Shown one piece after another: positions 56,074 to 64,000 of a stretch of 64,000 nucleotides of DNA. The position numbers and the translations under genes are program-made. Origin of the DNA: Roseburia intestinalis L1-82 (GTDB taxonomy: Bacteria; Bacillota; Clostridia; Lachnospirales; Lachnospiraceae). Numbering within the stretch: position 1 is the stretch's first letter; every line of letters begins with the position of its first letter. The notes beneath the pieces are model-generated. The model was not told the DNA's origin and ran no database searches. It was given only the letters and a program-made list of their open reading frames with translations. The DNA lies in contig NZ_LR027880.1 in NCBI RefSeq assembly GCF_900537995.1, positions 3,046,001-3,110,000 on the forward strand, read 5' to 3'.

Positions 56074-56709
56074 TTAGTTTGCTACTTTTACCATACTGTG
56101 TCTTACCACAGTATCTCTGTACATATATCCCTTCTGGAGTTCTTCTGCTACTACATTCTCTCCTAAGGTTTCATCCTCCACATGCATGACTGCATTGTGG
56201 AAATTCGGATCAAATTCAGCACCGACCGCCTCGATCGGTTTTACGCCTGCTTCCTCTAATACGGTAAGCATCTGGCGGTAGATCTTATCCATTCCGACAA
56301 CAAAAGCATCTTCTTTGTTATCTTCCGGAACTGCTGCAAGACCACGCTCAAAGTTATCAATGACCGGCAGGATCTTTTCTACGATTGTTTTTGCTCCCAT
56401 ATCGTACATCTGTGATTTTTCTTTCTCTGTACGCTTACGGAAGTTATCAAACTCTGCCATCTGTCTTTTTACCTTATCGGTAAGCTCCTCGATCTGCTCA
56501 TCCTTTTTGTCTTTCTTCTTTTTGAAAAAAGATTTCTTTTTATCAGGATCTTCGGAATCCGCTTCGGAAGCTTCTGCATCAGCGTTCTCTGCTGTTTCGG
56601 CTGTTTCTTCCGTGGATGTCACGTTTTCATCCTCTTTGGTCTCGGAAGCATTTTCCTCTGTGGAAGATTCCATTGCTTCATCTAATACCTTTTCATCCAT
56701 CTCTGACAT
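56074..56709 (-). CDS. grpE: Nucleotide exchange factor GrpE
   Basis: GrpE releases ADP from DnaK. The 211-residue product has an acidic, low-complexity N-terminus (about 1-65) and a long coiled coil (KKDKKDEQIEELTDKVKRQMAEFDNFRKRTEKE, cut here by description only). The C-terminal beta domain has VGAEFDPNFHNAVMHVEDE. It lies between hrcA and dnaK with short gaps. Confidence 0.97.
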   Translation of the reverse strand: MSEMDEKVLDEAMESSTEENASETKEDENVTSTEETAETAENADAEASEADSEDPDKKKSFFKKKKDKKDEQIEELTDKVKRQMAEFDNFRKRTEKEKSQMYDMGAKTIVEKILPVIDNFERGLAAVPEDNKEDAFVVGMDKIYRQMLTVLEEAGVKPIEAVGAEFDPNFHNAVMHVEDETLGENVVAEELQKGYMYRDTVVRHSMVKVAN

Positions 56710-56724
56710 CTATGAACCACCTTT

Positions 56725-57777
56725 CTATGTCTGTTCCTTATCCTTGTTTAAAATTCCGTCTAAAGAATTCTTCAAGGTTTTCAGGTTATCCATTACTTTC
56801 TCATAATCCATTCGTTTCGGTCCGACAATTCCTATCGTTCCCCGAACACCTTCGCCCAATTCGTATGTTGCTGTCACAACACTGCAGTCCTTCATGGTCT
56901 GTATCGGGCTTTCATTTCCTATATAAACCTGAATTCCTGTATTATCATCATCTAACAGGTTTTCAGTTACAAGGCTTGCTAACTGCTGTTTCTCCTCAAA
57001 TGTGGAGATCAGCTCACTTGCTTTCTCCGAGTCACTTAACTCCGGATATTTAAAGAAATTGGTTGCTCCACTTGTATAAATGCGGATATCTTCATCCTGT
57101 CCCATCGTCTCTGCCACGGTGTCAAGCACATCACTGATGATATCACTGTGGATGCCCGCCTGCTCTTTTAACTTTGCGATGGTTCCAAGGTTGATCTCCT
57201 GTAATGCAAGACCGTTTAAGTTGGCATTTAACAGGAAATTCAGTTTTAACATTGTCTCATTGTCGATCGGTTCACTGACCGGAATAATTTTATTCTTGAC
57301 CAGATTGCCTTCGGTAACAATCGTTGCTAAAATCTGTTCTTCATTCATATTCGATAACTGGATGAACTTTACTTTATTCTTATGAAACGTCGGTGCTGTA
57401 ACCATCGTCGCATAATTGGTATTGTTCGCCAGTATCTTTGCCACCTGCTGCAGCACCTGTTCCATCTTCTCCGTGTGTTCGATGACGAAACTCTTCATCT
57501 CATTCACTTCACGGTCTTTCTCTTCCATCAGATGATCCACATAAAAGCGGTATCCTTTGTCGGAAGGGATCCTGCCGGCTGAAGTATGCGGCTGTAAAAT
57601 GTATCCAAGTTCTTCCAGATCTGCCATCTCATTACGGATCGTCGCAGAGCTCAGATTCAAATCGGTATACTTGGATATTGTTCGTGATCCAACCGGTTCG
57701 CCTGTCTCTAAATAGTTGCGGATGATTGCATCAAGAATTTTCGTTTTTCGTTCGTCTAATTCGAATTCCTCGTCCAT
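56725..57777 (-). CDS. hrcA: Heat-inducible transcription repressor HrcA
   Basis: HrcA binds the CIRCE operator and represses this operon until heat stress titrates GroEL. The 350-residue product has an N-terminal winged helix (ETGEPVGSRTISKYTDLNLSSATIRNEMADLEELG) and the GAF-like dimer domain. EGVRGTIGIVGPKRMDYEKVM is near the C-terminus. The start at 57777 (MDEEFELDERK) has GGAG six bases upstream; the in-frame ATG at 57825 lacks it. Confidence 0.97.
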   Translation of the reverse strand: MDEEFELDERKTKILDAIIRNYLETGEPVGSRTISKYTDLNLSSATIRNEMADLEELGYILQPHTSAGRIPSDKGYRFYVDHLMEEKDREVNEMKSFVIEHTEKMEQVLQQVAKILANNTNYATMVTAPTFHKNKVKFIQLSNMNEEQILATIVTEGNLVKNKIIPVSEPIDNETMLKLNFLLNANLNGLALQEINLGTIAKLKEQAGIHSDIISDVLDTVAETMGQDEDIRIYTSGATNFFKYPELSDSEKASELISTFEEKQQLASLVTENLLDDDNTGIQVYIGNESPIQTMKDCSVVTATYELGEGVRGTIGIVGPKRMDYEKVMDNLKTLKNSLDGILNKDKEQT

Positions 57778-57856
57778 TCTCTTCTCCATCTCCATACTCT
57801 GTAACTTTCTGTAAGAATCCGGCATCTGCCTCTGATCTCAGTTACCTTTTTATCTG

Positions 57857-57883
57857 TTAGCACTCATTATTGTGGAGTGCTAA
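57857..57883. promoter_or_regulatory. CIRCE operator
   Basis: TTAGCACTC and GAGTGCTAA with a nine-base spacer match the CIRCE consensus exactly. It lies between the promoter and hrcA. Confidence 0.97.
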
Positions 57884-57896
57884 CATCTATGTACTT

Positions 57897-57925
57897 AAAA
57901 TAGCACCATCATATTCTTTTGTCAA
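57897..57925 (-). promoter_or_regulatory. Promoter of the hrcA operon
   Basis: Leftward, TTGACA (57920-57925) and TATTTT (57897-57902) are 17 bases apart, just upstream of CIRCE. Confidence 0.75.
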
Positions 57926-57934
57926 CACTAATTT

Positions 57935-59008
57935 TTATAATTTCTGTTGTTTTATATTTTTTTTATAATTTTCCTGTTTAGACCTTTTTCTTCTTATATA
58001 TATGAGGATCAGACCAATCAGAACACTAACTGTAACAACCACCATATAACGTACCAGATGGTTCCCTGCATCCAGTCCCATGCATTCCATGATCTTTTTG
58101 TACCAGAAATATACCAGCATGTGCAAAAGGAAAATTTCCGTTGAGAGTTCACGCATTGTTTTCGCAGCCGCTCCCATTCTCTCCCCCACTGGGACAAAGG
58201 CTGCAGCCAGGAAAAGATTTGCAGTGACAAGCGGTGTCATAAGATACATATCATGCGACGACTCGCCGATCTTCTGCGTGATGATCCATTCCTCCAGCAT
58301 CATCAGCACGAGGAAAAATACCGTGTACCATCCATACGCACTTTTTCGGATCCGGTCTGCCTTCACACGAAAGAGATAGCCCATGGTCACAAACGGGAAT
58401 CCGAAAAAGAATCCGTTTCTTGCCGTAGCAAATACAGAAAGATACCATTGGATCTCATTCGCAGCCGGTAAAACGGTATCGAATACATGACGGTAAGTAT
58501 TGTGGAAAACTCCAGTCAGATACAACAGCACAGCCGCTGCCACGATTCCTTTCACATTCCACCGAAAACGTGTTACCAACAGATACAAAAACAGCACCGC
58601 TGCAACAGTCGCAAGCAGATACCAGAGCTGTATGTAAGATCCTATCAGAAAAAATCTTCTTGCAAGTTCTAATATGTTTCCGGCAGCACTTCTTTTTTTC
58701 TCCCAGAAGCGGTCAATGATCGGTATCAGATATAACAGACTCCACCATACATACATCTTTATAATATGGAAAAGATATTTTTTTACCCTGTCTTTGTCTG
58801 TTATTTTTTCTCCGATAAAATAGCCGGTGCACACAAAAAAGAACGGAACTGCCATACGGCAGATCACCTGCTGAAATTCGTGTGAAAATACCGGTGCGAT
58901 TTCCTCAAACGGAGGAATATGAATGGCAGCAACCAAAAATGCTGCCACAAATTTTGAGAAATCAAGTGCTCTGTATTCCTTTTTTTCCGATAGATATATC
59001 GTAGACAT
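57935..59008 (-). CDS. Acyltransferase family 3 membrane protein
   Basis: The 357-residue product has about ten membrane helices and the acyltransferase_3 pattern. The N-terminal RALDFSKFVAAFLVAAIHIPPF carries the usual catalytic-type His, and RMAVPFFFVCTGYFIGEK follows. Such enzymes add acetyl or other acyl groups to surface sugars or lipids from the membrane. The exact acceptor is unknown. It lies 24 bases downstream of the YfhO-type gene, and with the GtrII-like gene it suggests a surface glycan or teichoic acid modification cluster. Confidence 0.88.
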   Translation of the reverse strand: MSTIYLSEKKEYRALDFSKFVAAFLVAAIHIPPFEEIAPVFSHEFQQVICRMAVPFFFVCTGYFIGEKITDKDRVKKYLFHIIKMYVWWSLLYLIPIIDRFWEKKRSAAGNILELARRFFLIGSYIQLWYLLATVAAVLFLYLLVTRFRWNVKGIVAAAVLLYLTGVFHNTYRHVFDTVLPAANEIQWYLSVFATARNGFFFGFPFVTMGYLFRVKADRIRKSAYGWYTVFFLVLMMLEEWIITQKIGESSHDMYLMTPLVTANLFLAAAFVPVGERMGAAAKTMRELSTEIFLLHMLVYFWYKKIMECMGLDAGNHLVRYMVVVTVSVLIGLILIYIRRKRSKQENYKKNIKQQKL

Positions 59009-59032
59009 CCCAGATCCTTTCCTTATTCTGCT

Positions 59033-61771
59033 CTATTCCATTTCTTTTTGTTTTTTCCTTCCGTTCCGATACCTGAAAATAACGATCCCGATCACCGACA
59101 GGATTCCAAGTCCGCTCAAACCAGCACCTGTTTTTAAATACGGCGTACAGTAATAAAATTCGATCTGATGTGTTCCCTCCGGCACATCAACTGCCATATA
59201 CATCGTATCCGCCTTTAAAATCTCTGTTTCCACACCATCTATATACGCCCGCCAGCCGCTACTGTACGGAATTGTCATACAGAGCAGTTTTTCCTGATCT
59301 GCCGTAAGGGTACCGGATATGTGATTTGTATCCATGACAACATCTTTTAAAATATCCTGTTTCAGACTTTTCGTCCAACCGGCAATCTGTTTTACCGGCT
59401 GGCAGACAATCTGCATCTCATCAAACCGGTAAGTTCCCTTTTCATGAAAGGTCAGTGTGATCTCATCTGCTTTTTCATCACGATATCCGGCATTGATCAG
59501 ATAGTCATCCACACCACTGTAAAAGTTGTTTTTTCTGGTCAGGAATGTGATCATTTTGGTGATTTTTCCACAGGTCACATCAATGTGCAGACGGCTCTTC
59601 GACTGTGTTAACGTCTTTCCCTCCTCCGAAAACTGAAGCCCTTTTAATATGAAGTAAGTTTCACTCTCCGGTATCCCCTCAAAGGAAAGTGTTACTGACG
59701 CTTTCTTTTCCGTCGCAGTAAATCCCTGGTCGGTCAGTTCCACATTGTGCATATCTGTGATCATATAAGAAATATCTTCATCCGTAAATTCCGTTTCCGT
59801 CTTTGTATCAGCTAACGCAGATGGAATCTTATCATCTTCCACGACAATGCCCTGTAAAAGTGCCTGCTGTTTTTCCGTTACCTCCAGCGCTTCATATGTG
59901 CTCCGTGGAATTACCGCATCACTTGCAAAGCCAAGCGGCAGTACCGAATCATTTTCATAGGCATCGCATTTTACCTCATACTGTCCCCCGGCGCCAAGCG
60001 TTCCGCGATTGAAGCAGACATTATAACCATATGGGCGCAGTCCGCTGTTCCCGGACGGCACCACATAATAACGCACGCCGGAAAGCACCTCTAACATCGT
60101 GCGCGCATCAAATCCGGAATAACAGAAATCCCTGGTCTGATTGATGTACATTTCTCTTTGAAACTGGTTGATATCCGGGTTTGCAAGACTGAAATAATAG
60201 GAGGTACCATTGATTCCAAGCTGCATCGCCGTGTTTTTCCACTCCTCAGACTGCAGGGACTCATAGCGGTATGTCGTATCTTTCGCATGATTTTTCACAA
60301 GACTACCCGCAGCATCTTTTGTCAGCATGGAAAGTGCCTCCCCCTGCGTGGCAAATTCTTCCACATAACTGCCCGCCTGTGGCGCATATTCTGCCCATCC
60401 CTGATAGATCAGTTCAAGCATCACCACCACTAACAATGCCGCCTTAAAAACAAATTTTTCTTTCATCTTTTTCCCGGTTCCGACAATGAGAACTAACAGC
60501 ACGGAAAATAATAATAATGCCACTAATACATACTGTTTCTGATGCTTTCCAAGCATCTCCAAGCACAGGCAGATATAGGTGATCCCCGCCCAGAACAGTG
60601 CAATTTTTTTCTTAAAATGCATCTCCATCATCTGAGGATACATTTTTACCGCGATAAAAGACACAAGCATGGAGTATGCCCACATATAGCGGTTGACCAC
60701 ATAACTGCCTCCATTTAACATTTTTCCGGCAAACGGGAACAACAGCAACAGTGTCATAAGTACAAATCCGGCACGCAGCCCCCTGTTTTTTCTGCCGCCA
60801 AAGAGAAGTAACAACACCGCTAAGAGGACGATTCCCGTATATCCAAGTTCACTCCAGTAGGTCGAACCTCCGATCAGAAAGCCATACAGTAATTTCCGGT
60901 AATAGGATAACGGATACATTATCGAAAACGTATGCTGCGCTCCTGCCCTTCCCGTAGACAGTGTCATGGCAACAACCGGGAGTAATATGACAGAAACAGA
61001 TGCCAGTGTCACCAGTGAGTATGCCACAAAACGCCATACCCAGTACCATACCGTCTTTAAAACCGGTTTTCCAAATAACATCAGATAACGAAGCAGAGCA
61101 TAGATGGCAACAAAGATACAGATCATGTATGTAAAATAAAAACTGCTGACCGTCGCTACCGCAAGCATCCCCATATATAACCATGGTTTCTGTTTTTTAT
61201 AAATTTTATCCACCCCGACCAGAATCAGCGGCAGGTAGATCATCGGATTTAAAAAATACGGATGCCGCACCGCAATAATAACCCAGAAACAGAAATCGTA
61301 CACCATTGCTCCAAGCAGTGTAGAATATGGTTTCTGTCCATGGTATCTGCAGTATGCAGAAAACGCGAGACCTGCAAGATATATTCTCACCAGAACCATC
61401 GTATTGTAAAAGAGTTCCATATATTTTTCATCCGGCACGAACACCGATAAAAGATTGAGCGGATCGCCAATGACATAATAATGAAGTGTCGTCAATACAT
61501 CTGATCCAAGTCCAATCCGCATATCCCAGAGAGGGACTGAGATCTTATGTTCCGTGGCCAGCGTATCCAGGATCGATAACAGCCAGGAACGGTAATAAAG
61601 CAGCGCATTGAAATGCTGCTGCAAACCGTCCGGAACCCATATAAAACTCTTTTTATTTATGATAAATACGGAGAACACTGCCCCCGCAATGATTGCAAAA
61701 CAAACGGTATATGCCAGAAAGAACCAGACTTTTTTACTGACATTTTCCTCTTTATTCCTTAGGAATCTCAT
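59033..61771 (-). CDS. YfhO family membrane glycosyltransferase-like protein
   Basis: The 912-residue protein has about 13-14 hydrophobic helices in the first 480 residues, a large outside domain, and one C-terminal helix. The first part (FIWVPDGLQQHFNALLYYRSWL, with an Asp in the first outer loop) is the GT-C-like layout of YfhO. In Bacillus, YfhO is linked to glycosylation of lipoteichoic acid. The C-terminal YSSGWRAYIDGVETEI is a typical YfhO mark. GAGGATT precedes the ATG. It works outside the membrane with lipid-linked sugars, by family inference. Confidence 0.9.
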   Translation of the reverse strand: MRFLRNKEENVSKKVWFFLAYTVCFAIIAGAVFSVFIINKKSFIWVPDGLQQHFNALLYYRSWLLSILDTLATEHKISVPLWDMRIGLGSDVLTTLHYYVIGDPLNLLSVFVPDEKYMELFYNTMVLVRIYLAGLAFSAYCRYHGQKPYSTLLGAMVYDFCFWVIIAVRHPYFLNPMIYLPLILVGVDKIYKKQKPWLYMGMLAVATVSSFYFTYMICIFVAIYALLRYLMLFGKPVLKTVWYWVWRFVAYSLVTLASVSVILLPVVAMTLSTGRAGAQHTFSIMYPLSYYRKLLYGFLIGGSTYWSELGYTGIVLLAVLLLLFGGRKNRGLRAGFVLMTLLLLFPFAGKMLNGGSYVVNRYMWAYSMLVSFIAVKMYPQMMEMHFKKKIALFWAGITYICLCLEMLGKHQKQYVLVALLLFSVLLVLIVGTGKKMKEKFVFKAALLVVVMLELIYQGWAEYAPQAGSYVEEFATQGEALSMLTKDAAGSLVKNHAKDTTYRYESLQSEEWKNTAMQLGINGTSYYFSLANPDINQFQREMYINQTRDFCYSGFDARTMLEVLSGVRYYVVPSGNSGLRPYGYNVCFNRGTLGAGGQYEVKCDAYENDSVLPLGFASDAVIPRSTYEALEVTEKQQALLQGIVVEDDKIPSALADTKTETEFTDEDISYMITDMHNVELTDQGFTATEKKASVTLSFEGIPESETYFILKGLQFSEEGKTLTQSKSRLHIDVTCGKITKMITFLTRKNNFYSGVDDYLINAGYRDEKADEITLTFHEKGTYRFDEMQIVCQPVKQIAGWTKSLKQDILKDVVMDTNHISGTLTADQEKLLCMTIPYSSGWRAYIDGVETEILKADTMYMAVDVPEGTHQIEFYYCTPYLKTGAGLSGLGILSVIGIVIFRYRNGRKKQKEME

Positions 61772-61792
61772 TTTTTAATCCTCACATACAAA

Positions 61793-61820
61793 GGGACCAA
61801 AGCCCCTCGTCTTTAGTCCC
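61793..61820 (-). terminator. Possible hairpin before the YfhO-type gene
   Basis: GGGACTAAAG and CTTTGGTCCC pair (one G-U) around an eight-base loop. Few Ts follow leftward, so termination is only possible. Confidence 0.4.
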
Positions 61821-61829
61821 CCCTTTCTC

Positions 61830-61955
61830 TTACATATGAAATCCATATTTCAAAAAATTGTATAACCTGTCAGTCTGCCACTGAAAATTACGTGTGCCAA
61901 AACTATCAAAACCTGCAATCCACACCATTGTTAAAACAAACATGGAATAATCCAT
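61830..61955 (-). other. Small open frame of 41 codons, possible gene remnant
   Basis: Leftward from an ATG at 61953-61955 the frame reads MDYSMFVLTMVWIAGFDSFG and ends in YNFLKYGFHM. AGGAGG lies only two bases before this ATG and 14 before the next one, so neither spacing is good. No family is recognised. Confidence 0.3.
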
Positions 61956-61961
61956 TACCTC

Positions 61962-63488
61962 CTATTCCTGCATTCTAACCACAATGACTCCATTGATATA
62001 ATCTACACACCCCTTTAATGGGTAAACAGGCATATTTTTATATTCATCTGTATCTATGATTCCTATCATTTCATCGTAGGATGCCTGTTCCATCTGGACT
62101 CCAAAACAATAATTCCAGATAATAGTGTAATGGTAAGAATCATTCAGAAATGAGTCATTGCTGATTCCCATAATGCTCGGCATCATAATCTGGAGATTCT
62201 CTGTTGCACAATTATAATCACCCATGATAACGACCTTATCATGCTGGTTCTGAAACTCATCCATCTGCTCGATACGCTGCAAAACATCCTCTGCGATAGA
62301 AATGGATTTATGATAGCTCAGATTCATATTAAAATATGCAATGTTACAGTTAATCACATTATAATACACCAGTCCACAAAGCACAAAAATACCGCATCCC
62401 TTCAGTATCTTTGAGATCCAGGTTTTCCAGTCTAACTGCAACAACATAATGATCATAAGCAGATAGATCAGGCAGACAGCCATTTCCATCAGCGTATAAT
62501 ACTGCACGTCCGGTGAAGTAAAGTTGATAAAGTATGCTCCAACCGGGATCAGGCAGACAGCTGCAATGGAGGCTAACATTGACATTTTTTTCTTATAAAC
62601 CTGATTGCGTACTAAAAGATATATTAAGATCAGTCCGATCAGCAACAATGCCGCTGCATTTAATAAGGAATAAACGTGTTTTTCCACACCATGTTCCATT
62701 CCAAGGATCAGCCTGAAATGATACAGTGTCTTTTGCAGTGCTGCTTTATACTGTCCTAACGACATAATCCCCAAAGCACCGATTCCCTGATAACCTGGCA
62801 GTGTAATATTATAACGGATCAATGTGATCTTTAAAATAACCGCATACAGTACCGCTCCGCCGACCAGCATTCCAAGATATTTTAAATCTTTTCTTACTGC
62901 TTCTAAGAAGTCAAGTTTCTCAATGACAAACTGCCGGATAATATAAAGCAATACCAACACGATTGCCACCGTTGCATATGCCTGATAAATCCCCATTGCA
63001 AATGCAAGACAGACCATTCCTGCTATCGTTCCCCACTTTTTGACACACCAAGTCAGATAAACTGCAAGCGTAGCCAGCAAAAATGCGAGTAGATACGCAT
63101 CTGCCGTATACATATAAGCAAAAGAAGACACAACGGTCGGGAAGGACACAAAAATTGCCGCACAAAGCACGATCATTCCCTTATTTTTTATTTCAAACAT
63201 TTCAGTGAGTAAAATAACAACGATACTGATATAAAAAAGAGAAAATGCACCGTTGACCCACGGAAGATCAAACATCGAAGTAATCAGTCCTGCATACCCT
63301 AAGAACCAGCGTCCCAGGGTATAGGTAGAACCGACTCCCGTAAAATTATAAATACTATCCCATATAGGAAGAAAATTAAAGAAACGATAGGCATGTGCCA
63401 AAAGTCCAACGATCCATGTTGTTATAAATCCGACCATCCATTCTTCTTTCAACACAATTTTCTTTTTTCCGATTGTAAATGTTTTCAT
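61962..63488 (-). CDS. GtrII-like glucosyltransferase domain membrane protein
   Basis: The 508-residue membrane protein has about 11-12 helices. The N-terminal pattern is AHAYRFFNFLPIWDSIYNFTGVGSTYTLGRW, with an Asp in the first outer loop, and GIYQAYATVAIVLVLLY follows. Both match the GtrII/glucosyl transferase family that moves glucose from a lipid carrier to surface polymers. The last 110 residues form an outside domain. AGGAG sits between the glyS stop and its ATG, only six bases apart, so it is likely co-transcribed with glyS. Confidence 0.85.
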   Translation of the reverse strand: MKTFTIGKKKIVLKEEWMVGFITTWIVGLLAHAYRFFNFLPIWDSIYNFTGVGSTYTLGRWFLGYAGLITSMFDLPWVNGAFSLFYISIVVILLTEMFEIKNKGMIVLCAAIFVSFPTVVSSFAYMYTADAYLLAFLLATLAVYLTWCVKKWGTIAGMVCLAFAMGIYQAYATVAIVLVLLYIIRQFVIEKLDFLEAVRKDLKYLGMLVGGAVLYAVILKITLIRYNITLPGYQGIGALGIMSLGQYKAALQKTLYHFRLILGMEHGVEKHVYSLLNAAALLLIGLILIYLLVRNQVYKKKMSMLASIAAVCLIPVGAYFINFTSPDVQYYTLMEMAVCLIYLLMIIMLLQLDWKTWISKILKGCGIFVLCGLVYYNVINCNIAYFNMNLSYHKSISIAEDVLQRIEQMDEFQNQHDKVVIMGDYNCATENLQIMMPSIMGISNDSFLNDSYHYTIIWNYCFGVQMEQASYDEMIGIIDTDEYKNMPVYPLKGCVDYINGVIVVRMQE

Positions 63489-63494
63489 TATCTC

Positions 63495-64000
63495 CTACCA
63501 ATTAAACTTCTCTGCGAAATAAGCATCCAGATCTTCAATCTTAATACGCTCCTGCTCCATGGTATCACGGTCACGAACCGTTACCGCACCGTCATTTTCA
63601 GATTCGAAATCGTAAGTTACGCAGAACGGAGTACCGATCTCATCCTGTCTTCTGTAACGTTTTCCGATATTTCCTCTATCATCAAATTCACAGTTGTATT
63701 TGTGTGAAAGCTGTGCAAATACCTTTTCTGCGCCTTCATTTAACTTCTTGGATAATGGAAGCACACCGATCTTAACCGGAGCTAAAGCCGGGTGGAAATG
63801 AAGAACTGTTCTCATATCCGGTTTTTCTTCGGTTCCGATATTCTCCTCATCGTAAGCAGCACATAAGAATGCTAAAACAACACGGTCTGCACCGAGTGAA
63901 GGCTCGATGACATACGGAAGATATCTTTCATTCTTCTCATCATCAAAATAAGTAAGATCCTGACCGGAAGTCTCCTGATGGCGTCCAAGGTCATAATCAG
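63495..64000 (-). CDS. glyS: Glycine--tRNA ligase, C-terminal part (5' end outside window)
   Basis: The frame is open from the right edge. It encodes class II motif 3 ([24 protein letters not shown]) and the anticodon-binding domain ([21 protein letters not shown], then [17 protein letters not shown] and [13 protein letters not shown]). This is the alpha-2 type glycyl-tRNA synthetase that joins glycine to its tRNA. The ATG at 63815 is internal. Confidence 0.95.
   Translation of the reverse strand, partial: DYDLGRHQETSGQDLTYFDDEKNERYLPYVIEPSLGADRVVLAFLCAAYDEENIGTEEKPDMRTVLHFHPALAPVKIGVLPLSKKLNEGAEKVFAQLSHKYNCEFDDRGNIGKRYRRQDEIGTPFCVTYDFESENDGAVTVRDRDTMEQERIKIEDLDAYFAEKFNW

Overview
The window reads as chromosome from a low-to-mid GC Clostridia bacterium of the Lachnospiraceae, close to Roseburia/Agathobacter. 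This rests on Firmicutes-type AGGAGG ribosome sites, the hrcA-grpE-dnaK-dnaJ order with a CIRCE operator, a class III fructose bisphosphatase, an SLH/BspA/Big_2 surface protein, a dCache chemoreceptor and several GGDEF proteins. Nearly all genes run leftwards; the exceptions are the 5' MATE fragment, one diguanylate cyclase, the IS110 recombinase, a small XRE regulator, asnA and typA. No rRNA, tRNA, CRISPR array or phage was seen.

Layout. 1-5018: MATE tail, recQ, SNF-type Na+ symporter and MFS transporter. 5259-12794: diguanylate cyclase, an unrecognised protein coupled to an ABC-F ATPase, a GNAT remnant, glycerate kinase, an SpoU-type methyltransferase and a GNAT. 12840-19670: accessory stretch with a decayed Lsa-like ABC-F pseudogene, a palindrome-dense spacer, and a MacB/FtsX-type ABC operon split by an IS110 element exactly at the permease start codon. 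19869-27164: Rpn-type nuclease, then a giant surface protein cut in two by one nonsense codon inside near-identical 513-bp repeats, with a divergent XRE regulator. 27260-32470: small membrane protein, deoxyinosine glycosylase, an orphan sugar-binding lipoprotein next to a chemoreceptor, and asnA.

32706-39832 is a six-gene polyamine operon (decarboxylase, speE, carboxyspermidine dehydrogenase, nspC, aguA, aguB). It encodes arginine to agmatine to N-carbamoylputrescine to putrescine to carboxyspermidine to spermidine. It follows a structured RNA candidate with its own promoter and terminator. 40418-46182: nfo, fbp, dapB, and dapA behind a lysine riboswitch, then a two-OB-fold SSB-like protein. 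46471-52656: typA, a second GGDEF protein, an M23 peptidase, and a Fur-family regulator with a heavy-metal exporter whose promoter carries TTGCAA iterons. 52893-57777: the heat-shock operon. 57935-64000: three membrane proteins of surface glycan chemistry and the end of glycyl-tRNA synthetase.

The most unusual features are non-coding. A modular family of hairpin leaders sits immediately upstream of the ribosome site of many leftward genes. A dispersed 37-bp palindrome occurs three times with compensatory base changes. An RNA-like locus lies upstream of the polyamine operon, and the IS110 upstream region may encode a bridge RNA.
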